DNA of 64,000 nt from Hermatobates lingyangjiaoensis (Eukaryota > Arthropoda > Insecta > Hemiptera > Hermatobatidae): the NCBI GenBank assembly GCA_026182355.1, contig JAPFBL010000254.1:5949001-6013000 (forward strand), written 5' to 3'. The translations under genes were made by a program, and so were the position numbers. Each line of letters begins with the position of its first letter. Positions within the stretch are counted from its first letter, which is position 1. Positions 12,101 to 26,300 of the stretch are shown here, one piece after another. The notes beneath the pieces are model-generated. The model did no database searches, had not been told where the DNA came from, and saw only the letters and a program-made list of their open reading frames with translations.

Positions 12101-15100
12101 CTAGAAAAGACCCTTCCAATTGTTCGGCCTGTTTTTGGTTGTTTGTTGTTCTTAATTTTTCGTGTGTTGTAAAAATTTCAACTCTGATGTAAAAGTTTCA
12201 GAAAGTATACATAACTTATGTAATGAATAGTGTATCACCTTCAGTGTTGACATGATCAGTAGAGACTCATGAGTATGAGTCCTCAATAATTCATTCTAGG
12301 ACTGTCACTAACAGTGTTACATGTTTAACCAATTAACAGCTCCTCCTTCACAATATATCTAAGTACTGTCTTGTTGAGTGATTGAAGTAATAAATCTGTT
12401 TAGTTCAATTCGCTAACAGTTCGTGCTTTTTTGTCAATCTTATTGCATATTATGATAGAAATGTTGCCAGAATTGTGAATTTTTACCAAATACACTCTCA
12501 TGTCTGCATTAGACTGAAACTAATTAATTGATTTCCGTAGATTGTTAAAATAAACATTTTCTCTAAGCAGCTAATTATGAAAATCTGATTATTACGGTGT
12601 TAATAATGCTGAATTGTTTTTATAAAGAGGTAAAACCTGTTTATTTCTTATTATTTTTTTTTTTATACATTTTTTAGTTCGATCAGGGCTTGTATCTTTA
12701 AGGTGACACTGCGTTAGTTATAAATCAGTTAATAAATGCGCAATGCAAAATGTAACATAGTGTTAACTACATTCTTTGTACACTGCATAGTGACGAAATA
12801 ACTTTAATAGGCCTGGGTTTGTAATTGTCCATTTTACAGATGATGAGAAGAGGTTCGTTGACGCCGCCCCCAGAAGTTTCGATATCGTGGGAAGAGTACG
12901 TTAGAGCTGAACCTGGGGAATTTGCCCACCTAGGCAGGAAGCTTGTTAACAAGGAAACATCAAAAGCTTTCAGAGCTACCGTTTCAATGGTAAATTAATG
13001 TCCATTTCCTTTCATTCTCTCACCATCTTTTCAATTATATAAGGATACTAGTAAAAAGTCTTGTCAATTTGAAATAATACCAACACTCTGTTTGAATATA
13101 TTACTGTTACACATTACTCGTATTATCTTTTTGTTGAAAATTATAGACATAGTCTCCATGTTAACAAAATTATATTAAGAAAACAATGCTTTTCAAGCAC
13201 GCAGTGTGGTGAAAAGTAGAAGTGGAATCAGTATTCCGGGAACCTGTCTCTACCTTTTCACTAAAAGTCAGATTATCTTAAAGTAGAATGTTACGTATTC
13301 GAAGACGTTTTCCTAGATGGTATAGTCCAACAGAAGGCAGAGATTAACCAACTGCTATTTCGATTAACCCCTAATAGAAGGAAATTGGTTCCTAAACTCG
13401 CATCTCTCGGTCAGAAGATTGTGCATTGTACATTTCTGAAGACTGCATTTCACTTTAATATACTTTTCGGATTTGTTTACTATAATGTTATTAAAATCTT
13501 ACAGGTCAATGCAAGTAACTAATTGAAAGTAAATATGGTGTTTAAACTAAATTAATAATCATAATAAGTTACCATTGAAAATAATGCATATTTCGAGATA
13601 TTAATTAAACAAATTATAATTTGACCTATATCATTTAAGTCTAAATATAGTGCAATAAAAGTTTAAAATTTAATGTTGTACTTATTTCTATTAGTTGAGA
13701 TTAAGTTAGTATGCTTTTTTAACGTTTCTAGAATATTGACTAAAACAAATTGACACATATTTAAGTATTAAACCCTATTACTTCCACTGATAGCGATGAC
13801 AAATCAAATTTATTTCTTAGTTGATTTTAAGATTGGTTATTGTATCTGCTAAATCATAACATATAAACTGATACTAATGTTACCTGTTCCTTTTCGGTAC
13901 TAATCACAGTTTATTCGTTAACTTCATCTCTTCCAAGCATTCTCCAATTCTTCTAAACAATCCCATTACTTTTGAATCATAACTGGCAAAATATAGTAAC
14001 CACATTGAAATGAAACAATATATTCAATTGAATGTTCATTATTTCTGATATTTGGTTTACTTATAGTAAATTCGAATATAGGGCAGTCTAGATTTCTCAT
14101 TAAAAATTTCTTGAAATATCAACAAAAATAATACCAAACTATTTAAAATATAAATCACATTAAAAGTGATAACAGTCTAGCCTCGTATACTGTTGTTTGA
14201 GTCATTCAATCGATTTCGCTTGTCAATCATCAAAGAAATTCTTGAATTGTAGGGTTATATATCCTTTCATTAACTGGCGTTTTATAAAGGCGGAAACCAC
14301 CATCAGTAGTGGTGTTACTAATAATGAGCTTGTATTTTAAATGTTCCTGATTGCTGTTTCAGAGCCAAGATTTCCCTTTGACTGTGGGAATGTTGTTGGA
14401 TGTCCTAGAGGTGGTGACTCCCTTCAAGCACTTCAATAAACTCAGAGAATTCATTCAATTGAAACTGCCTCCTGGGTTCCCCGTCAAAATTGGTAACTCA
14501 ATATGCAAATACAATTTATTGAATAAACTCATTTGATGTTGGTACCATAATAATGGAAATCATTGTTTGGTTTAAGAACAAAATCCCTTAACGAATGTAT
14601 TGTATTCACTACAAATTTAACGTGACTGTTTGTGCCAACGAGTAGTAGTGGAATATATTTGAAGGCCTCCCAAAAATGTGAAAACAGGAATGTCTGCTGG
14701 ATATTACCTCAGCATGTTAATATTATTCAGGACAAACTCATTTTATGTTTGTACTATAATTATTTATAATTAATAAAAAATTACTACTACTTAATACACA
14801 CACAAAAGGTCTCAGAATTATATTAAACGTAATATAAACTCATACAAAAACGAGTAAACTTAATAAAACATTCAAAAAAAGGTATGTCGTTAGAAACGGT
14901 TGGAGTTTTGAGAATTATGGTCTACCACGTGGTAAGTTACCTTCTCCATTATACCTTTTGAACTCCTGTTCCTGTTAAGTAAGGTTTGTTACGGAAATTT
15001 CCACTCCTGTGGTTTTTTGCTTTCTGAGGATGAAAACCGCAAAAATGGTGCCCAGAATGATTTTACAGTAAATCGATTTTTTATAAATGAGTAGAATAGG

Positions 15101-16317
15101 TCGAAAATGGTCGAACCTCAATGACTGACGAGTGAGTTCTTGTCGGGCCAGTCTAAGTGTCGCTTAACCCTCATTGACGGCATTGTTCGTAAAGGCATTC
15201 ATGTAACAGTAACAGGTGAACATAGAGAAAAAGCCGTCGCATTGGCACAGCTCATAACGTTATTAGTTATGAGCCCATCAAAGTGGAGGACGGGTCCCGA
15301 AAGAGTTAACGCAAAAATACGAGTATACCAGATTCAACATGAGTATGGACTTGAAAGAGCTCTATGAAAAGTAAGGTAGCCTTCTCTTAACAAAATTTTA
15401 AGTGTGATGAAACTTGGGTTCACCATTTCGAATCATAGTCAAAAAGCTGATGTACAAGAAATGGAGTACACCAGCTCACCTGTCAGAAAGAAATTCTAGA
15501 TAACTTAAGCATCAACGGGACAAGTCGTGTTAACCACCTTTGGGGATGCCCAAGGTGTTGTCATATAAGATTATTTGGAATTCAACGTACAATATGTTAA
15601 TGAATGGAATAAAACGAGCAATGAGAAAAGTCACTATTCTATAAGGAAAGGTGTGATTACACGACAATTCTAAAACTCTACTCAGCTCACCAAAAAATCA
15701 TTGAGAAATTATGTTGGATGATACTAATATCATCCTCCCTACATTTCTAGATTTAAGGAAACAAAGAGGTCAAAGGACTCTGTAAAGTTGTCTCAAAAAA
15801 CATTACAAAGACTTTTTTGCACCAGGTATACAAAAGTTAGTCATCATTGGGACAGGTATATTAATATTGGGAGAGATTATGTTGAGAACGGTATATGTTT
15901 CATTTTGTAAACATGCACGGTTCTTTTTTACATCAGTGTGGCTGTTAAAGTTTTAAATGTTCATATATATTTATACACAGTTGGTTGAGTATTTTTTTGG
16001 GTAGTCTAAAAAATTCTTTAAATATCTGTTGTCCAACTCTGTCATGTTATTAGTTAATTTCTGTTACAGACATTCCAATCCTGCCAATTGTTACTGCTAA
16101 AATCACATTCCAAGAATTCGAGTTCAGTGACAGTATAGATCCTAAACTGTTTGAGATTCCAACTAATTATGAAGAAGATCCAAACAGGTGAGAAAGGTTC
16201 TTTTAAATTACATTCCTAGGTTCTTAGTAGATTTTATTTTTTCTTTATTGGTGTGTTTTTTTACCGGTTCTAATCAATTCAATACCGTTTCTAATGTACA
16301 CAATTCAAAAGAACGGG

Positions 16318-16351
<34 letters not shown>

Positions 16352-18504
16352 TTTTTCGTTGGAAATACGATCCAAAACGGACAAATATAGTTCAATATAG
16401 ACAAAGAAACATAGAGAAATCAAAAGAACACATATTACAGTCTCTACTATATATATATAGCCTTCTTTTTATAACAAATCTTACAAGTCTTCAAAAAAAA
16501 TTGTTTCTAGGATTTTCAGTAAACTTCACCTTAGCAGTACAAATAAAATTTTGAATCGCAAAGGCGCGAAATACAAATAATGTGGTCGGAAGTTTTATTT
16601 ATCTAGCAATTGTTTTTTTTTCTATACTTTTATTTTATATTTGTTATAGTTACCACCCAAAAAGAAGAATAATAATTTTAATCATACTAAATAAGTTATC
16701 TATATTTTAACTTTTATATATTTCAGCCATCTTTTCGCAATCATGGCTGAAGTTTCGGTCTGGTTCAATCGTGTAATCTTTTATTTGTATTAAATTTGTT
16801 CCAGTATTCAGACATTCATTGGTGAAGACAGCTAAATGAAAATTTAACTTCAAATTATATACAATGAAATAAACCATTGGGAATGTTTGAATTACAAGAT
16901 TGGTCACTTAATTTGAACAAGGTTTCTTAGGATTTCGATATTGACTTGACTCTTTACTGAAGAATAATGAACGTTAAACTCATTCAAATAGACTTCAAAT
17001 GAAATGAATGTCTGCGATTGATTTTGAACTCAATTACTTTTTCTGCCCAGTTATAACCTCTGGTAAAGTTCAGCCATAATAACCTATTTGTCTTCTAGGA
17101 TCGAATGCAGTGCTATTGCATTATCACTCTTGAAAAGCCGTTTAACTTTTATCATTAAAGGTTTGTTGTTAGATATGAAAAGCAGTGTATAAGTTACCAA
17201 GGACATAGTTTTTGAAAAATAGCATCAAAGTTGTAAATTAACAACATTATGAGTATTCAGGTTCACAGAAGGAGTTCTTGAGGATTTTGGTCATAAAAAT
17301 TCAATCTGATTACATGCCTACGTTTTGCCAAAAATTGTTTGGCATATTCAAGGCTAAAAAACAATTTAACTTGATTTTTTTTTTAATGATTTAACTGATT
17401 TTTTACTTGAAAAATCAGTGGTCGTGAAGCTATATGAATATTATGAGTATTGTTTAGTGATAATTTTTTGCCGTCAATAACTCTATAACTATTCTTGTTC
17501 CAAATGGTAAATTGTGCAAATGAGAGGGAAAAAGGTTAATTTTCTATTTCAGATAACACAAATTGGAATGTTGCATTGACAACAGAAACACAATCTAAAG
17601 AAGTTGTTTCTTTATTTGTCATTATTTGTAAATGGACTTAAAATACAAACGCGGTTCTTTTATTCCATTATTTTAGGTGTAAATTAATTCAATACATTTC
17701 TTACATTAAAAACGATAATGTTTGCATGACCACTGTGATAGCTGTTAATATTTAGAGCATAGTAAGTATTACAAATAATACTCTTATTCCCACAGCGCTC
17801 GTTGGATGTTTATTTGTGTAATACATCGAACACCAATAATTCGCAATATTTACTTCATAGTGAGAAATAACACTGTACATCAGACCTATTGATAGAAATT
17901 TTATAGGCTGCATACAAGGGATTCGTAGTTGTAAATTTAAAATATTTGGAGTCGTAGGTGGTAGTTCGTGCCACAACTCCACAGCCCTGAAAGATATAAT
18001 GTCTCCATACAATAAAAGTTTTTAGAAAAGTCACTTTTCGAACAGTAGTTGTTAGAAAGGCATTGATTATTCAGAAAACTTGTTTTGTATAGAAACTTGT
18101 TTTTTTATTTCTCAGAATGAATCAATGCCACACAGTACCTGTTGAGAAGGCGTTATTGTGTTTGGAATAAATTGTAGCACCTAAGTTTTATTATTGCTGT
18201 TTCTTGCTAAACTATTGAAAGATGAAATTAGATTTTTTTTTCTCAACTACACCGTATTTAAACGACCATTGAAAGTGACTTAATTGGTGCGTTCCTTGTA
18301 TAATTGCGCCATTTCATCTTGTGATTGTTAAAATGTAGATTTATGGGCAGTAATATGTTTTTTTGAATTATCAATGTTATCCCTAGTTTATGAAGATAAC
18401 AGTTATTTTGTATTGGTGAAGCCCTATGATGCCATTGATGATTGTTGATTCAAATAAGACATTGGTTTGAGCGAAGCATTCCTTTCAGATTCCCCGATTT
18501 ATGA
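6127..18504 (+). CDS. ANKRD13C: ankyrin repeat domain-containing protein 13C (11 coding exons)
   Basis: Coding exons: 6127-6238, 6974-7015, 7955-8059, 8667-8798, 10210-10421, 10993-11124, 11928-12092, 12840-12989, 14363-14492, 16070-16187, 18489-18504. All introns are GT-AG and the phases agree, giving 437 residues. Residues about 10-85 hold ankyrin repeats (HGNTALHLAVMLGR, LLLAHNAPVRVKN, LAEAISYGDRQ). The rest is the GPCR-chaperone domain (SRILPSDVCKIY, RGDISFLF, STKSISFSRAQSGW, SLTPPPEVSISWEEYV, FKHFNKLREF, LPPGFPVKI). The C-terminus is DPNRFPDL, as I recall from vertebrate ANKRD13C, and there are no ubiquitin-interacting motifs, unlike ANKRD13A/B/D. ANKRD13C is known as an ER-associated chaperone that controls GPCR biogenesis; that role is transferred by homology. 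The protein lacks the roughly 100-residue N-terminal extension of the human protein. The start ATG has G at +4 and leads directly into the first ankyrin repeat. Confidence 0.95.
9702..9930 (+). repeat. tRNA-derived SINE (in ANKRD13C intron 4)
   Basis: The head is tRNA-like. GGGCCAGG at the start can pair with CCTGGCCC at 9761-9768 as an acceptor stem. An A-box-like stretch (TTAGCTCATTTGTTAAAG) and a B-box-like stretch (GGTAGTATCGATCC, 9744-9757) follow in the right order. A tRNA-unrelated body ends near AACTCCCAATGT. A 5'-truncated relative lies at 3107. Confidence 0.8.
15370..15910 (+). pseudogene. mariner transposase, degenerate 3' half (in ANKRD13C intron 9)
   Basis: Reading across frames and stops shows mariner landmarks in order: DETWVHHFES at 15406 (first catalytic aspartate region), TTFGDAQGV at about 15538, and near the end SHHWDRYINIGRDYVEN (about 15838-15888), which matches the usual C-terminal WDRCIxxxGDYVE motif. 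Several stops and frameshifts make it inactive. The 5' half and inverted ends were not recognised. Confidence 0.8.
16319..16350. repeat. (TA)n microsatellite (in ANKRD13C intron 10)
   Basis: About 32 bp of alternating AT. It is followed by a non-simple segment that resembles one next to another (TA)n tract at 56356. Confidence 0.95.
16380..16440 (-). repeat. retroelement tail fragment beside a (TA)n tract
   Basis: The block TTCAATATAGACAAAGAAAC, followed by a stretch ending ACAGTCTC, aligns with 56378-56432 (TTCAATGTACATAAAGAAAC ... GCAGTCTCC). Both lie immediately beside (TA)n. It is probably the end of a Penelope-like or related element, truncated before any ribozyme core. Confidence 0.6.
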
Positions 18505-20400
18505 CCAGCGCACGGTGTTACTCCAAGTGATTCTGGTATTGAACTGGAGTTATTGCATGGCTCCTCCTGTCTAATTCTCTTTGACCATTCATCTGGTTCC
18601 TCATAGCTTCTCTTTGGAAATCTTTATTTTGTTTCATTATTTATTAACGAGTGTCATTTTTCCATTAAATGAAAGTGATATGTGTTCTAAGTAGATAAGA
18701 TTAACCAAGTATTGACTGTTAGATCGTGCTAAGTTTTATAGATTTCCTACATTTCGTGTCAGGTCGTAATCCCAGTCCTTAAGTGTGATCAACTTATCAA
18801 TACTAAATCATGTGCTCACTATTTCCATGTTATCAAATTATCTCATTATAAGACGTGTAGTTCTAACTTATAATTTAAAGACTGGGAGCTTCCGTGACCT
18901 TGTACCAAAATTTGTTTTGGTTCGGTGATACTTCTTATTATATTGTTTTATTCGACAAAAAATTAGTACATTTTTAGTTATCGGACTAAATTATATTTGT
19001 TGTTCTTTGTTATTTTTTTTTTGTTGATATTTAGTAATACCAGATATATGTTTTAAAAATGTCCCACCATGTATAATATTTTGATTGGAAATCATTTTGA
19101 CAATCAGGATAAATTACAATTCTAATTTATTTATTAATGGGTATGTGTTAAATATTAAATTATTTTTATTAATGTTTTATTATTTTTACTTTTGATCTCT
19201 TCATTACGAAAAAGAATAAAATATTTTAAAAGGGAATCAAGGATTCTCCCGCATTTCTTTCCTAGTCAGAGTTTACGCATATATCTTAAATTTGTCCATA
19301 GTGTAACTCTTTCTTAAAAATTAAGTTTACCATATTAAAATTCATTTTATATTCACAAGTTATATTTGTAAAAAAAAATTACAAATAAGTAATAACTGTG
19401 CCTTCAGAATAATTTTATTTATTTTTTCTTACTTTCTAATTATTCTACTTAATTTTTTAAATATGTTTTCTTTCATAATTTCACTCTTTATGTGATCAAA
19501 TACATATTCATTTGAAAAGACAGAAATAAAAGTTGTTGTGATTACTAGATATAAAATCTCCTTCCACTAGTATTCAGAGATAAATATTAAATGTGTCTGA
19601 AGAAAACTTTTAAATGGTAATTTGTACCTATCAATATTTGTATTGTCCTGGGAAAATAAATGTACAAACTTATTTTTTGTGTAATTAAAAATCTCTTAAA
19701 ATTTGGTCTTTTTTTTTTTAATTTATCTACTATGTTATAATGTATGTTAAAATCGTTGTTATTTGCATGTTGTGGTAGTTTGAATTATAGTTAAAGTTCT
19801 AGAATATTTTAAAATAAAAAAGTGATTCAAGAGAACTTGCGAAAGATGAAAAAAATAACAAGAAACAAGTGACAGTAGACAATAGGAGATAAAAACAAAA
19901 TGACTATTGCGTGGCGATTTTGCCCATACAAATACCAGTTCGTGGTGATTTAGAATAGTTCTGGAACTGTTGTGCTATTTGTGTCTTCACCTAAATGACC
20001 TGTATGCAAGGAAAGTAGCTATTTCAACAGAGAGAGGAGTCCGATGTTGCGCATCGGATGGAGAGGAGTCCATCGATTGGAGTTTGTAGAGTTTAAGGAA
20101 AAGGACTTATCCATTGAAAGAGTCGCCCTTTGTCTAGGTGAACATTAATAGTATCTTTATCCTTTAGTACTATTTGTGATTACTTTTGACCAATTATTAT
20201 TTATAAGAGTACAATAATCTATTTGTATGATTTAATGGAAATTTGTTGTTTCAAAAATCAATTAGAATTTTTAAATCCATTTATATTCTGATCATAACTT
20301 TTATTTTTTTAAAAAAAAATAGGTAATCAATTTTTAAATAATTTTAAAAGTTTAAATAATGTGGCACGACAGATATTGTTACACATTCCCACAATGTTTT
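18505..20400. other. 3' flank of ANKRD13C and intergenic DNA
   Basis: No gene is recognised. The ANKRD13C 3' UTR begins here. Candidate poly(A) signals include AATAAA at about 19216, 19527 and 19655, the last followed by a T/GT-rich stretch. None can be chosen from sequence alone. Confidence 0.4.
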
Positions 20401-20689
20401 TTATAAAATGATAATAGTAATCTCAAAAAAGTTGCCTCAAGGTACATAATCTATAAACGACGTTAGTATGTGTTTATTTAAAAAAATAAATTCATAATTA
20501 AGAATCTAATACCTAGAAGAAAAAGGTAAACGTTTTATGAATCTCAGTGGGAGTAAATTTAATTAAACAATTTATTTTGTGGTAAGTACACTACATTTGG
20601 TCCAAAATTACCTTTTTCCAAATATTTGTGGGCACGCTACTGCAGACGATACAATTTGATAGACCAAATTTATATTTTACCAAAAATTA

Positions 20690-20900
20690 TGCGGTACAGT
20701 GTATATGTGCCCTGTTGATTTTGGGCAATGTTGTATTCTCATCATGAGAAAGTCACTTTTTTCACAGAAATGTGTTTTTAAACATTTTTCTTTTTCCAAA
20801 ATGCTAACTCTAGAGTTTGGAGTAATAAAACTTTGGAACTATTATGAAATGTCAGAAGCCATAACTGAAAAAAACCTCAGATTTTTAAAACCTGAAAGGT
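20690..20900 (-). repeat. inverted, diverged partial copy of Rep-A (3' part)
   Basis: The reverse complement resembles 22975-23120. The shared blocks include AACTCTAGAGTTT, AAAGTCACTTTTTT and AGTGTA-ATG in the same order. It is more diverged than the plus-strand copies. Confidence 0.6.
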
Positions 20901-21341
20901 CTTTTTTTTTTTAAATAAAATGTAAAAGTAAGATATTAATGTAATTGACTTATGATTTATTTTGAAAGCTTATGGACACAATACAGATCACACAGTTTGA
21001 CAGAAGATAATGAAATTATATCCAAGAATAGCACCTTTTCAGTGGATGAGCTGATTATTTTTTTTGATAAAATTACACGGACGGAAGGAGACCATATGTA
21101 TGATTTTTTTGATTTTAGAACATTTTTTGTATGCTAAACGACTAACTATAGAAATATAAAATTTCATTTTGGTTTTCTATCCAAAATTGTTATGCCAGAA
21201 AAACTGTATTCAAGAAATACTGATTATCACAAAAGGCAATATGACTGTAAAAACTGAACAAATTTCGAATAACAGATCGGTACCTGCTGTACTAGGTGGA
21301 TTTGTTTACTGAATTTTTTACCAGAATTGAGTAAAAAAACT

Positions 21342-23346
21342 CTGGAGTGGCCTGCACTCAACTTTACTATAAGTAAACTTAATTTCAATCTTCTTGGGTA
21401 TATAATGTCTCATTTAAGCATAATGTAAACATATAATGGGAATGGTTATTATCTTTTCATGTTTTATTTCTGAGGTAGTACTGCTAGTGATTGATCGAAC
21501 TTATCAATATATAAGCTTATTTTTGTATATCACACCACTGTTGCAAATAATCTCATTAGTATAACTACAGCAGTAATAACATTTTTGAAAAGCCAAAGTG
21601 AAAATTTCTTTATATGAAATAATTACCTACAACAGAACATGGCTTTTGTTCAAATAGCTAGTAGATTTCTTACATCGTTTACTTGACCTTGTTCTTCTAC
21701 ATTGAAGTCAAATTTTCAATTTTAAAACAACAAAATACTCTTATTTTCTCTGAAAAAAATAGAAGTAAAATGTCGTTTTAAGATAATTTATAATTAAGGA
21801 TGCATGATAATTACATTTAATAATCTTCAAACAAAAGATTTCAATTTTGAATAATGATTTACATTTTTAATCTTTTGTAGAATTATTATACTGCAAATTT
21901 TATGGCTTCTTAGTATTGAGTAAAATCATTTTCCTTCCCCTTTGTCAAAAATCATATATACCAATTTTTTCTCAGCGAATGTTATCTTTTTCTTTCCTGC
22001 TGTGATCTGTTATAAGGTTGCTATGAATGTATATTGAGAAAAAATATATTAGTAATTAGCCAGTTTACATACTCAAATCAAAGTCAAGCCAGCTATTCTG
22101 TATAATTTAAAACTTTTATAGTTGGGAGCATCTAATTTTTGAAATAATCAATATGAACTATTAGACTAGAATAGTGAAAAAACATGTATTTTACAACATA
22201 ACTCCTCTTTCTTGAGGAAAGAGACCATTCCTCAATATTTCATGGAAAGATAATACAATTCACAAAGATAAAGTAATTATAACTGATATTAAGTTTTGTT
22301 CAAGAGTGCAATATACAGATTTATTAAAGCATTTTATGAGACAAATCCATCATACCATGGAAGACAAAGGAAATTTATTTATGTTTATTGGCGGTGTTTT
22401 TTTTACATGTAAAAATATTATTCCTCTTATATCTCATATAAGTCAATAAATTATTTAAATTTTCCATTACAAACATCAATTTTATCTCAGTAGATTCGCT
22501 CAAAAAATGTGTAAGTCAATGTAAACACTGTAAAAATAATATAAAAAAATCGACAAGTATAGCAGGTGATCTCTTAGTCTAGGATAAATAAACAGTTTTT
22601 ATAGTTTTATTGCTCTTTGCCGTGATTGAAATTTCATGAATTTTTTTTTTATAAATTGCTAATTTTTTTGTTCCATTTTTGGTCAAATTTTCATGATTTT
22701 TTAGTGAGCCGTTTAGCGTCAAAAAACATGTTCTGAAAACAGAAATCATACTTTTGGTGAATGTAATTTTGAAAAAAAAAAATTATCTCAACTCATTCTC
22801 CACATAAAGTTCTATTTTAAGGCATAGTTTCATTTTGATCCGTCAAACGGTATGGCTTGTATCGCTCTCACAAGCTTTGAGATTGAAGTAATGTCTAAAT
22901 TTATACATTTTATTGAAAAAAAAAGATTTCCCATTTTTAAAATTCTGAATTCATTTTTCGTTTGTTCCATTTGTAACCTTAAAGATAATGCCAAAACTTC
23001 AAAACTCTAGAGTTGGCAGTATAGGAGACAAAAATGTTTTCTAAAAACCGGTTTTTGACAAAAAAAAGTGACTTTCCGGTCATGTACACTTCTTCCCAAA
23101 CAATAGGGATCATCTGCACTATAGGGCCCAGTTTTGTGTAAAATATCAACTTGTTCCATGAAAGATTCTGGATTCTGGACCGGTAGCATGGTAACAAGCA
23201 ATGCTAACACACTCACCCACACACACACAGACATCATCAAGAAAACATCATAAAACGACTTCTGGGACCTCTAAACATATAATTCCGTCAAAATCTCGAG
23301 ATCAAATTTTTTCACGATCACTATACCTTACTTATAGTAAAGTAAA
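21342..23346 (+). mobile_element. Rep-A copy 1 (longest, about 2.0 kb)
   Basis: Starts with CTGGAGTGGCCTGCACTCAA then CTTTACTATAAGTAAAC, and ends with TTTTTTCACGATCACTATAC followed by TTACTTATAGTAAAGT. The two ends therefore carry the same near-palindrome (TTTACTTATAGTAAA) in inverted relation. Three other partial copies lie within 10 kb on the same strand. No transposase is visible inside, so this looks like a non-autonomous element of unknown class. A short minus-strand open frame at 23007-23240 lies in its 3' part and is conserved in look between copies, but I cannot name it. Confidence 0.75.
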
Positions 23347-26300
23347 AAATTGTTATTTAAATGTAAATAAATGAAATTTGAAGATATTAACAGCAACGGT
23401 ACGAGGGGTCATCTGTACAGGGAGATGCAGTTTTGTAGATTCACATATTAAAGACTTGAAATATCAGATTATTTTATTCGATAAATACCTTTTTAATTGT
23501 TTGGAAAGTCAACAGCTTTTTAGTTATAATACGAGTACATTTATTTTACTTGACTGATAGTCTCATTTTCTATTGTATTCATTTACCTATTTTATTTACA
23601 TTACATGAGAGATGAAAAGAATATACTTTATTGGTTGGGTTATATTATTAACAGAAAAATAAAACATATCTAGTAGTATTTTGATAGTTTTTGGTAATCT
23701 TTGTTTGGCTGCTTTAGTAAGGCCTTCTAAAAATGAATTCAACGATGTCAGTTTTTCAGTATTTTTTAGATTTCATTTCTACAGCTTTAGTTTCATATCT
23801 GTCTCCAGATATGGCTTGGGTTCAGAACTATCACAGCCTTTCTAGTTAGAAGATCAATACTGTATGTAGGCAAACACAAGTCAGCGAGTGACTTAATCAA
23901 TAATATTAAATCACATGGCCTGACTTTTTAATCATTTTAGTCCCAGCATGTTTCTTACTGGTTTACAACCTGCTGACGTATATTTAAAACATCAGTAAAA
24001 AAATACTGAAATAACGTTTTAAAGTTGTGAAGAAAATAATCTATAATGGAAACAAGAATTTTCCTGTGGAAATAGAGGTTAAACATGAGTATGTTTGTGA
24101 ATGAAAGGTTTAAACATAACTGAATAGTCACGCTTCACTGAAAACTGATCTCAACTAGAGACTATTATTTTGTAAATAAAAAATTACAAACACTTGTACT
24201 GTTTATATTAGGTGTTGTAATATTTGATAGAATTATGAGTAGTGCTTAGGAAAAACTTCTTATTTGTTCGAACAAGAACTGGATAGTTGTGTTTAAAACC
24301 TCCATAAACCTACTCATTTTTAGGTTCTAATGAAGAAGTTTTTTGGTTTTCAATTGAAAAATTACATATTTAGCAAATTCTCGCATCTTTTGTCGGGAAT
24401 GTTTCTGTTTTAATATTTTATATTTAGGTTTTTACATAGGAATTTACTCTTCGGAATGGACAGGCATAACTGGAGTACAGGGGTTTAAAATTACATACAC
24501 TTCTAATTTTGATGAATCTGAACCAGTTATTGTTTTCCCACAAGTGCCATAACGTCATTTTTACTACTCTGAAAGATTGTAATGGAGGGGGTGGGACTAT
24601 AGTCACAAATGCCACTCAGTATTCTAAAAGCAAAAGCCGTAACTGCATCTTCATCGTGGCTTTAAAAATGTTATCTACTTTTAAGTAAATAAGATGTTTA
24701 AAATATTTAGTACTGGAGAATAATAATGCATTTACGTACCATAAACTTCATTGGAGACTAAAGCTCATTTCGTTTTACATATTATTTCCGTATTATTTCG
24801 AATAACGCAAGAGTCATAAATGTGGAGTCAGTTCTTAACAGAAATAGTGCATGTCGATTAATTAAACTCAGTTTTAAAGCATAATTGATCAATATTCTTG
24901 TTTTCCAAATGATAAAATTGTTAGGCGTAATTAAATTGTGAAATAGATACTGTTTATTAGTTATCTTTATTTGAAATCATGATTAAGAAAATCCTAGTAA
25001 AAATACTGCCATCGTCAGGAAAAATGTCTTATCTGTTTGATCACTCAACGCCCATTGTGCCTGTTCAAAGGTCTTCATCGGTTTACGTTCGTTTACGTAA
25101 GAAACATTTTTGTTCAATGTTTGTAAATTCTTTAGCGAAGACAAAGTTCATGAAAAGAGATGCTATGTTTATAGACCAATCATGAGTGCAAAATTGTTAA
25201 TGAACTATGAGACGAAGGGAATCTGTATTCCACTATCGCAGCTCTGCTCTGAAGGACAATAGAGATAAAGACACAACAGAGATAATCAAAGATATACAAT
25301 AGAGAAGAAAGGTGAATCAACCCTACTCTTCCTAATGGCCCTTATCTACACTTTCCAACCAATCTTCCATCTTAGAGGTACTTCATTCACAATTAAAGGA
25401 GAATCATTTTTAACTTCTAATGCATGAAGTTTTTCGGTTTTCAATTTGAAAATTATATATATATTAGGAAATTCTAATTCTTAGTTATATATAATTTAGT
25501 CATATTTTACATATAATTTAGTTATATGTAACGAAATAAAATTTATTTGATTTACAAACACACCTCTATTCTCAAATGCAGCTCAATTAGAATCTGTAAT
25601 GCTTTGGCCCATAGATGAAAACCGGCTAACATACAGTTAGCCCAGAGATCAGAGGTTCTCAAACTATTTTAACGTTGCCTGCATGGCGGTCTCTTTATAA
25701 TATTTTAGACGGCCCACGAACCCTTTTATATTAACCGCAATTAACATAACCGCAGGCTGCTGGAACAACATATTTTTGGCAAATAAACGTTTATTCAAAA
25801 AATAACATTTTTTTGAATGAGTACTAAAATCTACAGTCTGTTCGGACAACTTAAGTTCTATCCGAGATACGGTCTTAACAAAATTATCTTATATCGCATA
25901 CAAATGTATGGCCAAGATATGCACATCAAACAATGGCAAGCACATTGTTTTTACGACGTTGTTGCTATTGAGTTTACCACTAACTAGATTACAGTACACC
26001 TTTGGAGTTGTATTCTATTTTATAACACCTAAGTATTATCCCATTTATAACAGTTATTAGATGGGGAACATATTTTGCGCTTTTTGCATAATATTTTTAC
26101 CCAAGTAATAGTTAAATAATTTTTGGTCACATAAAAATAGGAATAAGTGAAAATATTTTTTTGTAAACAATTTCAGAAAGTTCAACACATTTTTAAGGGA
26201 AAAAAATATAAATAAAAATATTCCTGGACTACAGGAAATATTTAACAAAACACGGAATTTATATGATCAGGACACAAATTACACTTACATGGTAAATAGG

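Noticed and set aside
15140..15367. 75-codon open frame upstream of the mariner remnant
   Set aside because: Composition is protein-like, but I recognise no family and it lacks splice or start evidence. It may be part of the same decayed transposon.
16727..16793. Alternative last exon of ANKRD13C encoding SHLFAIMAEVSVWFNRVIFY then LY
   Set aside because: It has a good acceptor and correct phase, but the tail has no similarity to the family, whereas 18489-18504 gives the expected RFPDL end.
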